DNA of 64,000 bases from Streptomyces sp. A0642 (GTDB lineage: Bacteria; Actinomycetota; Actinomycetes; Streptomycetales; Streptomycetaceae). Positions 44,364-55,074 of this stretch are shown in pieces. The stretch spans positions 248,001 to 312,000 of the forward strand of contig NZ_SSBL01000002.1 of the NCBI RefSeq assembly GCF_004795105.1. Reading direction: 5' to 3'. The translations under genes and the position numbers were made by a program. How positions within the stretch are numbered: position 1 is the first letter of the stretch; each line of letters starts with the position of its first letter. A model generated the notes under the pieces. It was not told the origin of the DNA, ran no database searches, and saw nothing but the letters and a program-made list of their open reading frames with translations.

Positions 44364-45110
44364 TCACTTTTCCACATACCGCAGCGAACGCAGCCCGCGC
44401 TCCAGATGCCAGTGCAGATAGGCGGACACCAGCCCGCTCCCCTCCCTGACGTGACGCGCCTCGCACGCGTCCGCCGTCTCCCAGTCGCCGGAGAGCAGTG
44501 CGCTCAGCAGGGTGACGGCTTCGGTCGAGGGTACGACGCTGCCGGGCACCCGGCAGTCGCCGCAGATGACGCCGCCCGCCGCGACGGAGAAGAAACGGTT
44601 CGGACCGGGCATTCCGCACCGGGCGCAGTCGATGAAGCTGGGGGCGTAGCCGTTGACCGCGAGGGAGCGCAGCAGGAAGGCGTCGAGGATGAGGTTCGGC
44701 TCGTGCTCGCCGCGGGCCAGGGTGCGCAGGCCGCCCACCAGCAGCAGGTACTGCTGGACCGCGGGTTCGCCCTCGTGGTCGGTGAAGCGTTCGGCGGTCT
44801 CCAGCATCGCGGTGCCGGCGGTGTAGCGCCCGTAGTCGGTGACGATGCTGCCGCCGTACGGCGCGATGGTCTCGCTCTGGGTGCAGAGCGGCAGCCCGCG
44901 CCCGATCAGCTCGCTGCCGCGGGCGAAGAACTGCACGTCCACATGGGAGAACGGCTCCAGCCGGGCCCCGAACTTCGACTTCGTGCGCCGCACGCCGCGC
45001 GCCACGGCCCGTACCCGGCCGTGGCCGCGGGTCAGGATCGTGATGATCCGGTCGGCCTCGCCCAGCTTCTGCGTGCGGAGCACCACGCCGTCGTCCCGGA
45101 ACAAGCTCAT
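44364..45110 (-). CDS. recO: DNA repair protein RecO
   Basis: 248 aa. N-terminal OB fold (DDGVVLRTQKLGEADRIITI), central helical region, and the zinc site CARCGMPG with CGDC. RecO loads RecA onto gapped DNA together with RecR and RecF. Start ATG with no strong ribosome site visible. It leads the recO-uppS unit. Confidence 0.94.
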   Translation of the reverse strand: MSLFRDDGVVLRTQKLGEADRIITILTRGHGRVRAVARGVRRTKSKFGARLEPFSHVDVQFFARGSELIGRGLPLCTQSETIAPYGGSIVTDYGRYTAGTAMLETAERFTDHEGEPAVQQYLLLVGGLRTLARGEHEPNLILDAFLLRSLAVNGYAPSFIDCARCGMPGPNRFFSVAAGGVICGDCRVPGSVVPSTEAVTLLSALLSGDWETADACEARHVREGSGLVSAYLHWHLERGLRSLRYVEK

Positions 45111-45169
45111 GGCTCCATTGTCCGGTACGCGGGCGGGCCGGCGGTCCCGCCCGCCGGAACCCGGTCCGG

Positions 45170-45853
45170 TCAGTTCCCGTCCGCCCCGCTGCCCGAGGGC
45201 ACGACGAGCCCGGATTCGTACGCGGCGATCACCAGCTGGGCCCGGTCGCGGGCGCCCAGCTTGCCCATGATCCGGCTGACGTGGGTCTTGGCGGTGAGCG
45301 GGCTGAGGCCGAGGGTCCCGGCGATCCCGGTGTTGTTCAGGCCGCGTGCGACGAGGGCGAGGACCTGGCGTTCCCGGTCGGACAGCATTCCGGGGCCGCC
45401 GGTTCCGGCGCGGGCCGGGGGCTGCGGTGCGCTGAGGACCCGGGCGATCAGCCGGGCGGTCGGACCGGGCGAGAGCAGCGAGTCGCCCGCGGCCACGGTC
45501 CGGATCGCGGCGAGCAGCTCGGCGGGCCTGGTGTCCTTGACCAGGAACCCGGAGGCTCCGGCGCGCAGCGCGTCGACGATGTGGTCGTCGGTGTCGTACG
45601 TGGTCAGGACCAGGACCTTCACTCCGGCCAGGTCCTCGTCGGCGGCGATCCTGCGGGTCGCCTCGATGCCGTCGAGTTCCGGCATCCGGACGTCCATCAC
45701 GACGACGTCCGCGCGGGCGGTGCGGGCGAGGGCGACGGCTTCGAGACCGGTGCCGGCCTCGCCGACGACCTCCATCTCCGGGTCGGAGCCGACGAGCATG
45801 GCGAAGGCCGCCCGTACGAGCGTCTGGTCGTCGGCGAGCAGCACGCGGATCAT
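45170..45853 (-). CDS. NarL/LuxR-type response regulator
   Basis: 227 aa. Receiver domain with acidic pair DDQ, phosphorylated Asp in DVVVMDVRMPE and conserved Lys in GFLVKD; C-terminal LuxR helix-turn-helix (LSDRERQVLALVARGLNN, KTHVSRIMGKL). Its ATG overlaps the stop of the kinase (ATGA), so the pair is co-translated. Probably acts on the MMPL promoter (inference). Confidence 0.94.
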   Translation of the reverse strand: MIRVLLADDQTLVRAAFAMLVGSDPEMEVVGEAGTGLEAVALARTARADVVVMDVRMPELDGIEATRRIAADEDLAGVKVLVLTTYDTDDHIVDALRAGASGFLVKDTRPAELLAAIRTVAAGDSLLSPGPTARLIARVLSAPQPPARAGTGGPGMLSDRERQVLALVARGLNNTGIAGTLGLSPLTAKTHVSRIMGKLGARDRAQLVIAAYESGLVVPSGSGADGN

Positions 45854-47250
45854 GAGGCGGTCTCCGGTTCCGGTCGCTGTTCCCGTTGCTGTTGCTGTTC
45901 CCGTTGCTGTTCCGCTCGCTGTTGCTGTTCCGGTTCCTGGTGCCGGGCCCGGGCCCCGTGTCCGGGCGCTGCGGGCGCTGCGGGCAGGGGCGCCGGAGCC
46001 GGTACGGGGGCCGGGGCCCGGGTCTGCTCCTCGTCCGGGCTCTGGAAAGGCAGGAGCGCCGAGACCTCGAAGCCGCCGCCCGGGCGGGGTCCGGCGTCCA
46101 GGGTGCCGCCGGTGCTGCGGGCCCGTTCCCGCATCCCCACGATGCCGAAGCCGGGGGCGGAGCCGTCCTCCGCCGGGCCGGTTCCGTCGTCCTTGACCGT
46201 GACGCGCAGGGCGGCCGGGCCGGCCGGCTCGACGGCGACGACGACGCGGACGCCGGGGCCCGCGTGCCGTACCGCGTTCGTCAGGGACTCCTGCACGATG
46301 CGGTACGCGGCCGCTCCGGTCGCCGGGGCGAGGCGGCCGTCCGGCGCGCGCACCCTGAGGTCGACCCGGGCCCCGGCCGCCTCCGCGGCCCGCACGAGAC
46401 CGGGCAGGGCGGCCAGGTCGGGCAGCGGGCCGTCCGTGTCGTTCCGGCCGCCCTGCCCGGTGTGGCGCAGCACCTGGAGGGTGGTGCGGAGCTCCGCCCT
46501 GGCTTCGCGGCAGGTGTCCGCGATGTCGTCCAGCGACGCGGCGATGGCCTGCCGGTCGAGCCGTTCGGGGTCGACGGTCAGGATGTGCGAGGCGACCGAG
46601 GTCTGCACCCCGATGAGGGTGATGCTGTGGGCCAGCAGGTCGTGCAGGTCGCGGGCGATCCGCAGCCGTTCCTCGGCGACCCGCCGCCGGGCCTCCTCCT
46701 CCCGGGTCCGTTCCGCGCGCTCGGCGCGCTCCAGCACCGAGGCGACGTACTGGCGGTAGATGCGCACGTCTACACCGCAGAACAGCACGGCGAACACCCA
46801 CCCGGAGATGCGCAGCAGTTCCAGCCCCTGGTGGGCGTCGATGGTGAGCACCACGGTCACCATCACGGACGTGACGCCGATGCCGGTGAGCAGGGTGCGC
46901 AGCGGGCGGCCGGTCACGGCCACGGTGTAGAGCGCGATCCAGGTCTGCGGCATCGGAGCGGTGTGGGCGTTGTCGAGGCCGTGGTAGAGCATCAGCAGCG
47001 GGATCATGGCGAGCAGCGCGAGGACGGGGCTGCGCCGCCGCCACACGAGCGGTGCGGCGCTGCCCAGCAGCAGGAACCAGCCGAGCGCGTCGGGCGTCAT
47101 GGCGTCGTCGGCGAACAGGGCGAGGGCGGCGGAGAGCGCACCGGCGCCCACGGCTACGAGGGCGTCGGTGCGCGTCTTGTGCGGCGCGTGCATGGGGTCG
47201 CGGTTGACGACGGCCAGGATGCGCTCGCGGCGGCGCGGGGTGGTGGGCAC
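45850..47250 (-). CDS. Sensor histidine kinase (HisKA_3 type)
   Basis: 466 aa. GTG start 47250 with GGAGG eight bases before it. About five N-terminal transmembrane segments (residues ~25-160), a coiled-coil region rich in Arg/Glu, the phosphorylated His in RIARDLHDLLAHSITLIGVQ, and an ATPase domain ending GFGIVGMRERARSTGG. The last ~55 residues are an unusual Pro/Ala then Gln/Glu/Arg-rich tail (EQQQRAEQQREQQQQREQRP) encoded by a CTGTT-type repeat. It pairs with the overlapping response regulator. Confidence 0.92.
   Translation of the reverse strand: MPTTPRRRERILAVVNRDPMHAPHKTRTDALVAVGAGALSAALALFADDAMTPDALGWFLLLGSAAPLVWRRRSPVLALLAMIPLLMLYHGLDNAHTAPMPQTWIALYTVAVTGRPLRTLLTGIGVTSVMVTVVLTIDAHQGLELLRISGWVFAVLFCGVDVRIYRQYVASVLERAERAERTREEEARRRVAEERLRIARDLHDLLAHSITLIGVQTSVASHILTVDPERLDRQAIAASLDDIADTCREARAELRTTLQVLRHTGQGGRNDTDGPLPDLAALPGLVRAAEAAGARVDLRVRAPDGRLAPATGAAAYRIVQESLTNAVRHAGPGVRVVVAVEPAGPAALRVTVKDDGTGPAEDGSAPGFGIVGMRERARSTGGTLDAGPRPGGGFEVSALLPFQSPDEEQTRAPAPVPAPAPLPAAPAAPGHGARARHQEPEQQQRAEQQREQQQQREQRPEPETAS
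45873..45940. repeat. CTGTTCC-type repeats in the kinase C-terminus
   Basis: Repeats of GCTGTT/CCGTT units encode the Gln/Arg/Glu tail on the minus strand. Slippage would change tail length and could shift the frame before the overlapping regulator start. Confidence 0.75.
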
Positions 47251-47282
47251 GCCGCCATCCTCCGGTACGGGCAGGGGCACTG

Positions 47283-49382
47283 TCAGGGCGTCCTGACGAG
47301 TTCGGGGGCGCGGGCGCCGGGCGCGGCGGGGGTACGGCTGAGCGCGCCGGGCCACCAGATCCTCCGCTGCAGGGCCACGCTCGCCGAGGTCACCAGATAG
47401 GTGCGGACGAGGAAGGTGTCGAGCAGGACGCCGACGGCGATGACGAAGCCCATCTCGACCAGGCCCACGAGCGGCATGTTCGTCAGGACGGCGAAGGTGG
47501 CGGCGAGCACGAGCCCCGCCGAGGCGATCACCCCGCCGGTGGTGCGCAGCGCGGTGAGGGCGGCCTCGGTGGGTTCGGCGCCGCGTCTGGCCTCCTCGCG
47601 GACCCGGTGCATCAGGAAGATGCCGTAGTCGACGCCGAGGGCCACCAGGAAGACGAAGGTGAGCAGAGGCAGTCCGGGGTCGGTGCCCTTGAGCCCGAGG
47701 ACCGGTCCGAAGACCAGTCCGCCGATGCCGAGCGCGGCGCCCCACACCGCGACGACGGCGGCGACGAGCAGCAGGGGGGCGACGAGGCTGCGCAGCAGGA
47801 CGATCAGGATCAGCAGGACGGAGAGCAGGACGAGCGGGACGACGATGCCCAGGTCGCGGGAGCTGGCCGTCTCCAGGTCCATCTGCTGGGCGCCGGGACC
47901 GCCGACGTGGCTGCCGTCCAGGCCGTCGCGCAGGGCGCGGATGGTGTCCCGTTCGCCCGCGGACTCGGGCCTGGCCTCGGCGACGACGGACAGTTCGGTC
48001 CAGCCGCCGCCGCTGCGGCCCCGTTCGGCCGAGGCGACGCCCTCGGTCGTGCGGGCCTTCGCCAGCGCGGCGCCGGCCCGGTCGTCGGGGCTCAGCACGG
48101 TGATCGGCTGGGTGGAGCGGCCGGGGTAGGCGTCGGCGAGGGTCGTCATGGCGGTGACGGAGTCCGGCTTGCTGGTGAAGGAGTCCTCCTGCCGGAGGTC
48201 GCCGGGCAGGTTGAACGCGCCGAGGGACAGGGCGCCCAGCAGCACTCCGCCGGCGACGAGCACGGCGACGGGCCGGCGCCCCGCGGTGCCCCCCATGGCG
48301 GCGAAGAGCGAGCGTCGCTTCTTCGGCTCGGAGCCGTACACGGGGACGAGCGGCCAGAACACCCGCCGGCCCAGGAGCACCAGGACGGCCGGAAGCAGCG
48401 TGAGCATCGCCAGGAGGGCGCACAGCACCCCGACGGCGGCGATGGGCCCCATACCGCGGCTGCTGGTGAGATCGGCGGCCAGCAGGCACAGGAGGCCCGC
48501 CGCGACGGTGGCGGAGGACGCGACGACGGCGGGTCCGCAGCCGCGCAGTGCGGCGGCCATCGCCTCGTGCGGGCGGGCGGTGCGGGTCAGCTCCTCGCGG
48601 TAGCGGGAGACGAGCAGCAGGGCGTAGTCGGTGCCCGCGCCGAAGACGAGGATGGTCATCACCGCGGAGCTCTGGCCGGTGACGGTGACGTCGAAGCCGC
48701 GGTTGAGGCCGTAGACGACCGCCATGGACAGGGCGTCGGCGACGCCCGCGACGACGAGCGGCACCAGCCACAGGAGCGGGCTGCGGTAGATGAGGATCAG
48801 CAGGATCGCGACGACGGCGACGGTCGTGTAGAGGAGCGGTCCGCCGAGCGAGCCGTAGACCTTCTGCGCGTCGACGTTGAGCGCTCCGGGGCCGCCGACC
48901 TCGGCGTCCAGTCCCCCGCCGCCCCTCACGGTCTCGCGCACCCGGTCGACGAACGCGGTGCGCGCCTCGTCGTCCTGGCCGGGCTCGGTCGTGGAGACCG
49001 GGTACATCAGGGTCGTGCCGTCCTCGGAGGGCACGGCGCGCGGCGGTGCGGTGAGGGCATGGGCGCCGGCGACCTCGGCGGTCTGCCGGGCCGCCAGGGC
49101 GCGGTCGGCGGCGGTCAGCCCGCCGTCTCGGTGGTAGACGAGGACGAGATCGGTCGACTCGCCCCCGGGCAGCGCGTCCTGGATCTTCGCCACCTGGGTG
49201 GAGTCCGCGCTCGCCGGCAGATAGTCGACGGCGCGGTTGACCTGTACGTCCCCCAGCCCGCCCGCGAGCGGTCCGGCGATCGCGATCACCGCGACCCAGA
49301 GCGCGACGATCGCCCAGGGCAGCATGCGCCACCTGCTCCGTGGCCGCGTCCGCCCGCCCTTGTCCTGTCCTGCGGCCCCCAT
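47283..49382 (-). CDS. MMPL-family RND transporter
   Basis: 699 aa with about 11-12 transmembrane segments in two duplicated halves. Typical blocks: WAIVALWVAVIAIAGPLAGG, TVVAVVAILLILIYRSPLLWL, FGAGTDYALLLVSRYREEL, FPVALGVDYGIFLMHRV (second half reads FLVALGVDYGIFLMHRVREE). MMPL proteins export lipids, siderophores or drugs. Followed by the kinase gene after 32 bases, so transporter, kinase and regulator probably form one unit. Confidence 0.92.
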   Translation of the reverse strand: MGAAGQDKGGRTRPRSRWRMLPWAIVALWVAVIAIAGPLAGGLGDVQVNRAVDYLPASADSTQVAKIQDALPGGESTDLVLVYHRDGGLTAADRALAARQTAEVAGAHALTAPPRAVPSEDGTTLMYPVSTTEPGQDDEARTAFVDRVRETVRGGGGLDAEVGGPGALNVDAQKVYGSLGGPLLYTTVAVVAILLILIYRSPLLWLVPLVVAGVADALSMAVVYGLNRGFDVTVTGQSSAVMTILVFGAGTDYALLLVSRYREELTRTARPHEAMAAALRGCGPAVVASSATVAAGLLCLLAADLTSSRGMGPIAAVGVLCALLAMLTLLPAVLVLLGRRVFWPLVPVYGSEPKKRRSLFAAMGGTAGRRPVAVLVAGGVLLGALSLGAFNLPGDLRQEDSFTSKPDSVTAMTTLADAYPGRSTQPITVLSPDDRAGAALAKARTTEGVASAERGRSGGGWTELSVVAEARPESAGERDTIRALRDGLDGSHVGGPGAQQMDLETASSRDLGIVVPLVLLSVLLILIVLLRSLVAPLLLVAAVVAVWGAALGIGGLVFGPVLGLKGTDPGLPLLTFVFLVALGVDYGIFLMHRVREEARRGAEPTEAALTALRTTGGVIASAGLVLAATFAVLTNMPLVGLVEMGFVIAVGVLLDTFLVRTYLVTSASVALQRRIWWPGALSRTPAAPGARAPELVRTP

Positions 49383-49470
49383 GGGAGGTCCCCTTCCGTA
49401 CGGTGTCCGGTCAGGTCCAGACTCCCGTCGGGGCGGGGGCGACGCGTCGCACCGGGGGCCGACTTCCCCG

Positions 49471-49514
49471 CTACTGCCGGGGAGGGCGCGACGGCCCGGC
49501 TACTCCCTGGGGAG
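49471..49514. promoter_or_regulatory. Repeated CTACTnCC...GGGGAG operator upstream of the MMPL gene
   Basis: CTACTGCCGGGGAG (49471-49484) and CTACTCCCTGGGGAGTA (49500 on-strand to 49514; inverted repeat TACTCC-N4-GGAGTA at 49501-49514), with starts about 29 bases apart, about 90-130 bases before the MMPL start. Likely a response-regulator binding site. Confidence 0.5.
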
Positions 49515-49537
49515 TACCGGTGCGGTGCGCGGAGGGA

Positions 49538-50242
49538 TCAGGAGGGCGTACGCGCGGCCGCGGCGAGCAGCCGGGCGGTGTCCTCGGCGCGCAGCCGCAG
49601 TGCCCCGCCGACCGTGGTCAGCACCTCGCGCTCGGCGGCGCTGTACGGGCCGTCGGCGAGGGCGATCCTGGCGCCCTGGAGCAGAATCGATTCCCGGCCC
49701 GCGGGCGCCAGATGGGGGGCGAGGGGTTCCAGCGCCTCGTGGAGCTCGATGGCGAGGGCCGCGCCGCATGCCTCCGCCGCGGGGTCGAAGGAGGAGCCGT
49801 GGCCGATGTCGGCGGAGAGGATCTCGACGACGGTGGCGAGCTGTTCCTGCGTGCAGTCGTCGAACCCTGCCTCGCGCACGGTCTCGACCGCCGTCTCCAG
49901 GACCGTGCGGGAGGTGCTGCCGCCCGCAGCGAGAACCCCGAGGGTCACCGTGTGGACGGCGTCCCTGAGCATCGCGGAGAACCGCGTGGTGGTGGGGTGT
50001 TCGAGCGCGTCGGTACCGAAGTGGTCGTGGCAGGCGGCGCATTCGACGACCGGGCCCACGGTGCCGCGCCGCAGCAGCGGCACACCGAGGACGGCGAAGC
50101 GGCGGCGACCGGTCAGGCGGCGGTAGTTGCGGTCGCCCCCGCAGCCCGGGCAGAAGAACTCACCGTCACCGATGACGTCCCACAGGGTGCGGATGCCGCA
50201 GATACGCAGCTTTGTGGCGCGTTGTCCCAGGGCTGACCGCAC
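49538..50242 (-). CDS. TerB-like protein with zinc ribbon
   Basis: 234 aa. Start GTG 50242 with GGAGG eight bases upstream. N-terminal zinc ribbon (FFCPGCGGDRNYRR and ECAACHDHFG) followed by a helical TerB-like domain (DIGHGSSFDPAAEACGAAL, LADGPYSAAEREVLTTVG). TerB-type proteins bind metal ions and are found with tellurite-resistance and stress systems, but no other ter genes are near. It stands alone. Confidence 0.72.
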   Translation of the reverse strand: MRSALGQRATKLRICGIRTLWDVIGDGEFFCPGCGGDRNYRRLTGRRRFAVLGVPLLRRGTVGPVVECAACHDHFGTDALEHPTTTRFSAMLRDAVHTVTLGVLAAGGSTSRTVLETAVETVREAGFDDCTQEQLATVVEILSADIGHGSSFDPAAEACGAALAIELHEALEPLAPHLAPAGRESILLQGARIALADGPYSAAEREVLTTVGGALRLRAEDTARLLAAAARTPS

Positions 50243-50455
50243 GTCGAACACCTCCGTAACTCCCCCGTAGCCCTCAGGCCACGGGAGGTGCCACCTCCGG
50301 CAACGTTGCCGTGTGAACGTGATGTTAACCACATCCGTGAAGCGGCGTCAGCACCTCGCTCGTCACAACCGCCCCGAGATGGCCGAACCCCGCCCTCCCG
50401 GTGGGGTGGGCGGGGCTCACGGACCGTACGACTCCATGCCCTTTCGGGCAGCGGG

Positions 50456-52407
<1,952 letters not shown>

Positions 52408-52530
52408 GATGCGAAGAGACTAACCGAGAGACGCCCGGGACGCCGGTGCCGTATCAGTATGCGGGATCAGGCCCCGGTAAAGGGTGAACAGTGAGGGATC
52501 ACTCGATTTCGTCAATTCCCGTAGCAACCA

Positions 52531-52546
52531 GTGACTTGACGGTCAC
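52531..52546. promoter_or_regulatory. GTGAC-N6-GTCAC dyad upstream of the M4 peptidase gene
   Basis: GTGAC-TTGACG-GTCAC, 21 bases before the ATG. The centre supplies a TTGACG -35-like hexamer. A closely related dyad occurs at 29289-29304. Confidence 0.4.
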
Positions 52547-52566
52547 GCACTGCCACAGTCGTGTGT

Positions 52567-53643
52567 ATGCAGCCTCGATCTCAGCACGAAATCCGTCCCG
52601 TCTTCTGCACCATCGTGCCGCCCCACATCCTCGACAAGCTGTCGCAGTCCGACGACCCAGCCCTCGCGGACCCGGCCCGCCGCACCCTGGAGGCCGACGC
52701 CGCCCGGCGCACCCGCCGCCAGGTCACCACCGTCGTCCGGTCCACCGTCGCGCCCGAGCCGGAGGCCGACCGCTCCGGCAAACCCGACCGCACGATCTAC
52801 GACTGCCGCCACCGCACCCATCTGCCCGGCACGAAGGTCCGCGCCGAGGGCGAGGGCCCCACGTCCGACGCCAGCGTCAACCGCGCGTACGCGGGCCTCG
52901 GCGCCACGTTCGACCTGCTGCTCAGCGCCTACGGCCGTCGCTCGATCGACGGCGAAGGGCTGCCGCTGATCGGCTCCGTGCACTACGACGAGAAGTACAA
53001 CAACGCCTTCTTCGACGGCGAGCAGATGGTCTTCGGCGACGGGGACGGGGAGATCTTCCTGGACTTCACCGTCGCCATCGACGTCATCGCCCACGAGCTG
53101 GCGCACGGACTCACCCAGTACACGGCCAACCTGAACTACTACGGCCAGTCCGGCGCGCTCAACGAGTCGGTGTCGGACGTGTTCGGCTCCCTGGTCAAGC
53201 AGTACTCCCTCGCCCAGACCGCCGAGCAGGCCGACTGGCTGATCGGCGCCGGTCTGCTGGCGCCCCGCGTCCAGGGCGTGGCGCTGCGCTCGATGAAGGC
53301 GCCCGGCACCGCGTACGACGACGACGTGCTCGGCAAGGACCCGCAGCCCGCCTCGATGGACGACTACATCCACACGGCCGACGACAACGGCGGGGTGCAC
53401 CTCAACTCCGGCATCCCCAACCGCGCGTTCTACCTGCTGGCCACGGCGCTGGGCGGCAGTTCCTGGGAGCGTGCGGGCCAGCTCTGGTTCGACGTGCTCA
53501 CGGGTGGTGAACTGGCGGTGGACGCGGACTTCGCGTCCTTCGCCCGGCTGACCGTGGCGGCGGCCCGCAGCCGCTTCGGGGAGGGCGACGAGGTCGAGGC
53601 GGTCCTGAAGGCCTGGTCGGAGGTGGGCGTACCGACCGCGTAG
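52567..53643 (+). CDS. M4-family protealysin-like metallopeptidase
   Basis: 358 aa, no signal peptide, so probably intracellular or released non-classically. Short N-terminal propeptide-like region (about residues 1-60), catalytic HELAHGLTQYT (zinc ligands and catalytic Glu), downstream Glu ligand in ALNESVSDVFGSLVKQ, and the substrate-site His in DNGGVHLNSGIPNRAFYL. ATG 52567 is preferred to GTG 52561; no ribosome site, so leaderless. The following gene encodes its likely inhibitor. Confidence 0.92.
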   Translation: MQPRSQHEIRPVFCTIVPPHILDKLSQSDDPALADPARRTLEADAARRTRRQVTTVVRSTVAPEPEADRSGKPDRTIYDCRHRTHLPGTKVRAEGEGPTSDASVNRAYAGLGATFDLLLSAYGRRSIDGEGLPLIGSVHYDEKYNNAFFDGEQMVFGDGDGEIFLDFTVAIDVIAHELAHGLTQYTANLNYYGQSGALNESVSDVFGSLVKQYSLAQTAEQADWLIGAGLLAPRVQGVALRSMKAPGTAYDDDVLGKDPQPASMDDYIHTADDNGGVHLNSGIPNRAFYLLATALGGSSWERAGQLWFDVLTGGELAVDADFASFARLTVAAARSRFGEGDEVEAVLKAWSEVGVPTA

Positions 53644-53677
53644 GCCCCCGGCCGTCCGTCGAGGAAGGACACCGCGC

Positions 53678-53944
53678 ATGCGGATTCAGGTGAGCAGGAC
53701 CGGCGGCTTCGCCGGCATCGCACGCCACCGCGAGGTCGACACCTCGGGACGGGCCGACGCCCCGGAATGGGAGGCCCTGGCCGAATCGGCGCTCACCGAG
53801 GGCCGGGCGGCTCCCGCGAAGGGCGTTCCGGACGGCTTCAGCTACCGGATCACGGTCGACGACCGCACCGTGCACTGCGCGGACCCGCGGCTGACCGACG
53901 CCCAGCGCGCCCTGGTCTCACGCGTCCTGAAGGAGGGCGCGTGA
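53678..53944 (+). CDS. Emfourin-like protealysin inhibitor
   Basis: 88 aa, RBS GAGGAAGGA before the ATG. Segments RIQVSRTGGFAGIARHREVDT and GFSYRITVDDRTVHCADPRLT match the emfourin family, small proteins that block M4 peptidases of the protealysin group in slow-tight manner. Adjacent to the peptidase (34 bases) in the same direction, as in Serratia (from memory). The pair may keep the cytoplasmic enzyme inactive. Confidence 0.8.
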   Translation: MRIQVSRTGGFAGIARHREVDTSGRADAPEWEALAESALTEGRAAPAKGVPDGFSYRITVDDRTVHCADPRLTDAQRALVSRVLKEGA

Positions 53945-53962
53945 GACCGGCGGCGTACGTCT

Positions 53963-53991
53963 GAGGGGGCGGCCCGGCGGGCCGCCCCCTC
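53963..53991. terminator. Hairpin between emfourin gene and era
   Basis: GAGGGGGCGGCCC (53963-53975) pairs with GGGCCGCCCCCTC (53979-53991) over a 3-base loop, bidirectional. Confidence 0.82.
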
Positions 53992-53992
53992 A

Positions 53993-54020
53993 GAAGCGGT
54001 TTCCCGCCCGGAACCGCTTC
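53993..54020 (-). terminator. Second hairpin after era
   Basis: GAAGCGGTT (53993-54001) pairs with AACCGCTTC (54012-54020) immediately past the era stop; with the previous hairpin it gives a tandem terminator. Confidence 0.7.
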
Positions 54021-54026
54021 CTTCGC

Positions 54027-54992
54027 TCAGAACCCGAGCTTCCGCAGCTGCTTGGGGTCGCGCTGCCAGTCCTTCGCGACCTTCACATGCAGGTCGAGGA
54101 AGACCGGTGTGCCCAGCAGGGCCTCGATGTGCTTGCGGGACTTCGTGCCGACGTCCTTCAGCCGCTTGCCCTTCGGGCCGATGATGATGCCCTTCTGGCT
54201 GGGCCGCTCGATGTAGACGTTGGCGTGGATGTCGAGCAGCGGCTTGTCCGCCGGACGGTCCTCGCGCGGCAGCATCTCCTCGACGACCACCGCGATGGAG
54301 TGCGGCAATTCGTCCCGTACGCCTTCGAGCGCGGCCTCCCGGATCAGCTCCGCGACCATGACCATCTCGGGCTCGTCGGTGAGATCGCCCTCGGGGTAGA
54401 GCGGCGGGCTCTCCGGGAGCAGCGGGGCGATCAGGTCGGCCAGCAGGCCGACCTGGTCGTCCTTGACCGCCGAGACCGGGATGATCTCCGCCCACTCGAA
54501 GCCGAGCTCCTCGCCGAGGCGGGACACGGCCAGCAGCTGTTCGGCGAGCTGCTTGGACTCGACCAGGTCGGACTTGGTGATGATCGCGATCTTGGGCGTC
54601 TTCTTGATGCCCGCGAGTTCCTTGACGATGTACTTGTCGCCGGGGCCGAGCTTCTGGTCGGCGGGCAGGCAGAAGCCGATGACGTCGACCTCGGCCCAGG
54701 TGGTGCGCACGACGTCGTTGAGCCGCTCGCCCAGCAGGGTCCGCGGCTTGTGGAGGCCGGGGGTGTCGACCAGGATCAGCTGTGCGTCCGGCCGGTGCAC
54801 GATGCCGCGCACGGTGTGCCGGGTCGTCTGGGGCCGGTTGGACGTGATCGCCACCTTCTGGCCGACCAGAGCGTTCGTAAGGGTGGACTTGCCCGCGTTG
54901 GGACGGCCCACGAAGCAGGCGAAACCGGCCCGGTGGGGGGCGGTGTTCTCAGCCTGCCGCGCAGCAGCTTCTGGGTTAGGTCGAGCGCTCAT
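54027..54992 (-). CDS. era: GTPase Era, 16S rRNA maturation factor
   Basis: 321 aa. G1 GRPNAGKST, G2/G3 region with VDTPGLHKPRTLLGERLN, G4 TKSD, and C-terminal KH domain GIIIGPKGKRLKDVGTKSR, which binds the 3' end of 16S rRNA. Start ATG 54992 (MSARPNPE); ATG at 55001 is the alternative. In most bacteria it is near ybeY-corC and recO; here recO is 9 kb away and ybeY-corC is 8 kb upstream. Confidence 0.94.
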   Translation of the reverse strand: MSARPNPEAAARQAENTAPHRAGFACFVGRPNAGKSTLTNALVGQKVAITSNRPQTTRHTVRGIVHRPDAQLILVDTPGLHKPRTLLGERLNDVVRTTWAEVDVIGFCLPADQKLGPGDKYIVKELAGIKKTPKIAIITKSDLVESKQLAEQLLAVSRLGEELGFEWAEIIPVSAVKDDQVGLLADLIAPLLPESPPLYPEGDLTDEPEMVMVAELIREAALEGVRDELPHSIAVVVEEMLPREDRPADKPLLDIHANVYIERPSQKGIIIGPKGKRLKDVGTKSRKHIEALLGTPVFLDLHVKVAKDWQRDPKQLRKLGF

Positions 54993-55074
54993 GGCGCCCA
55001 TTGTCCCCGATCCCGGCGGCCGCGGGGCACCAAGGCGCCCGCCGCGGCCGCCGGACCCCTGTTCTCAGCTCCTC

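Noticed and set aside
45850-49332. 1160-codon fused frame for kinase and antisense of transporter
   Set aside because: Only its last 466 codons resemble a kinase; the upstream part overlaps the MMPL gene in another frame.
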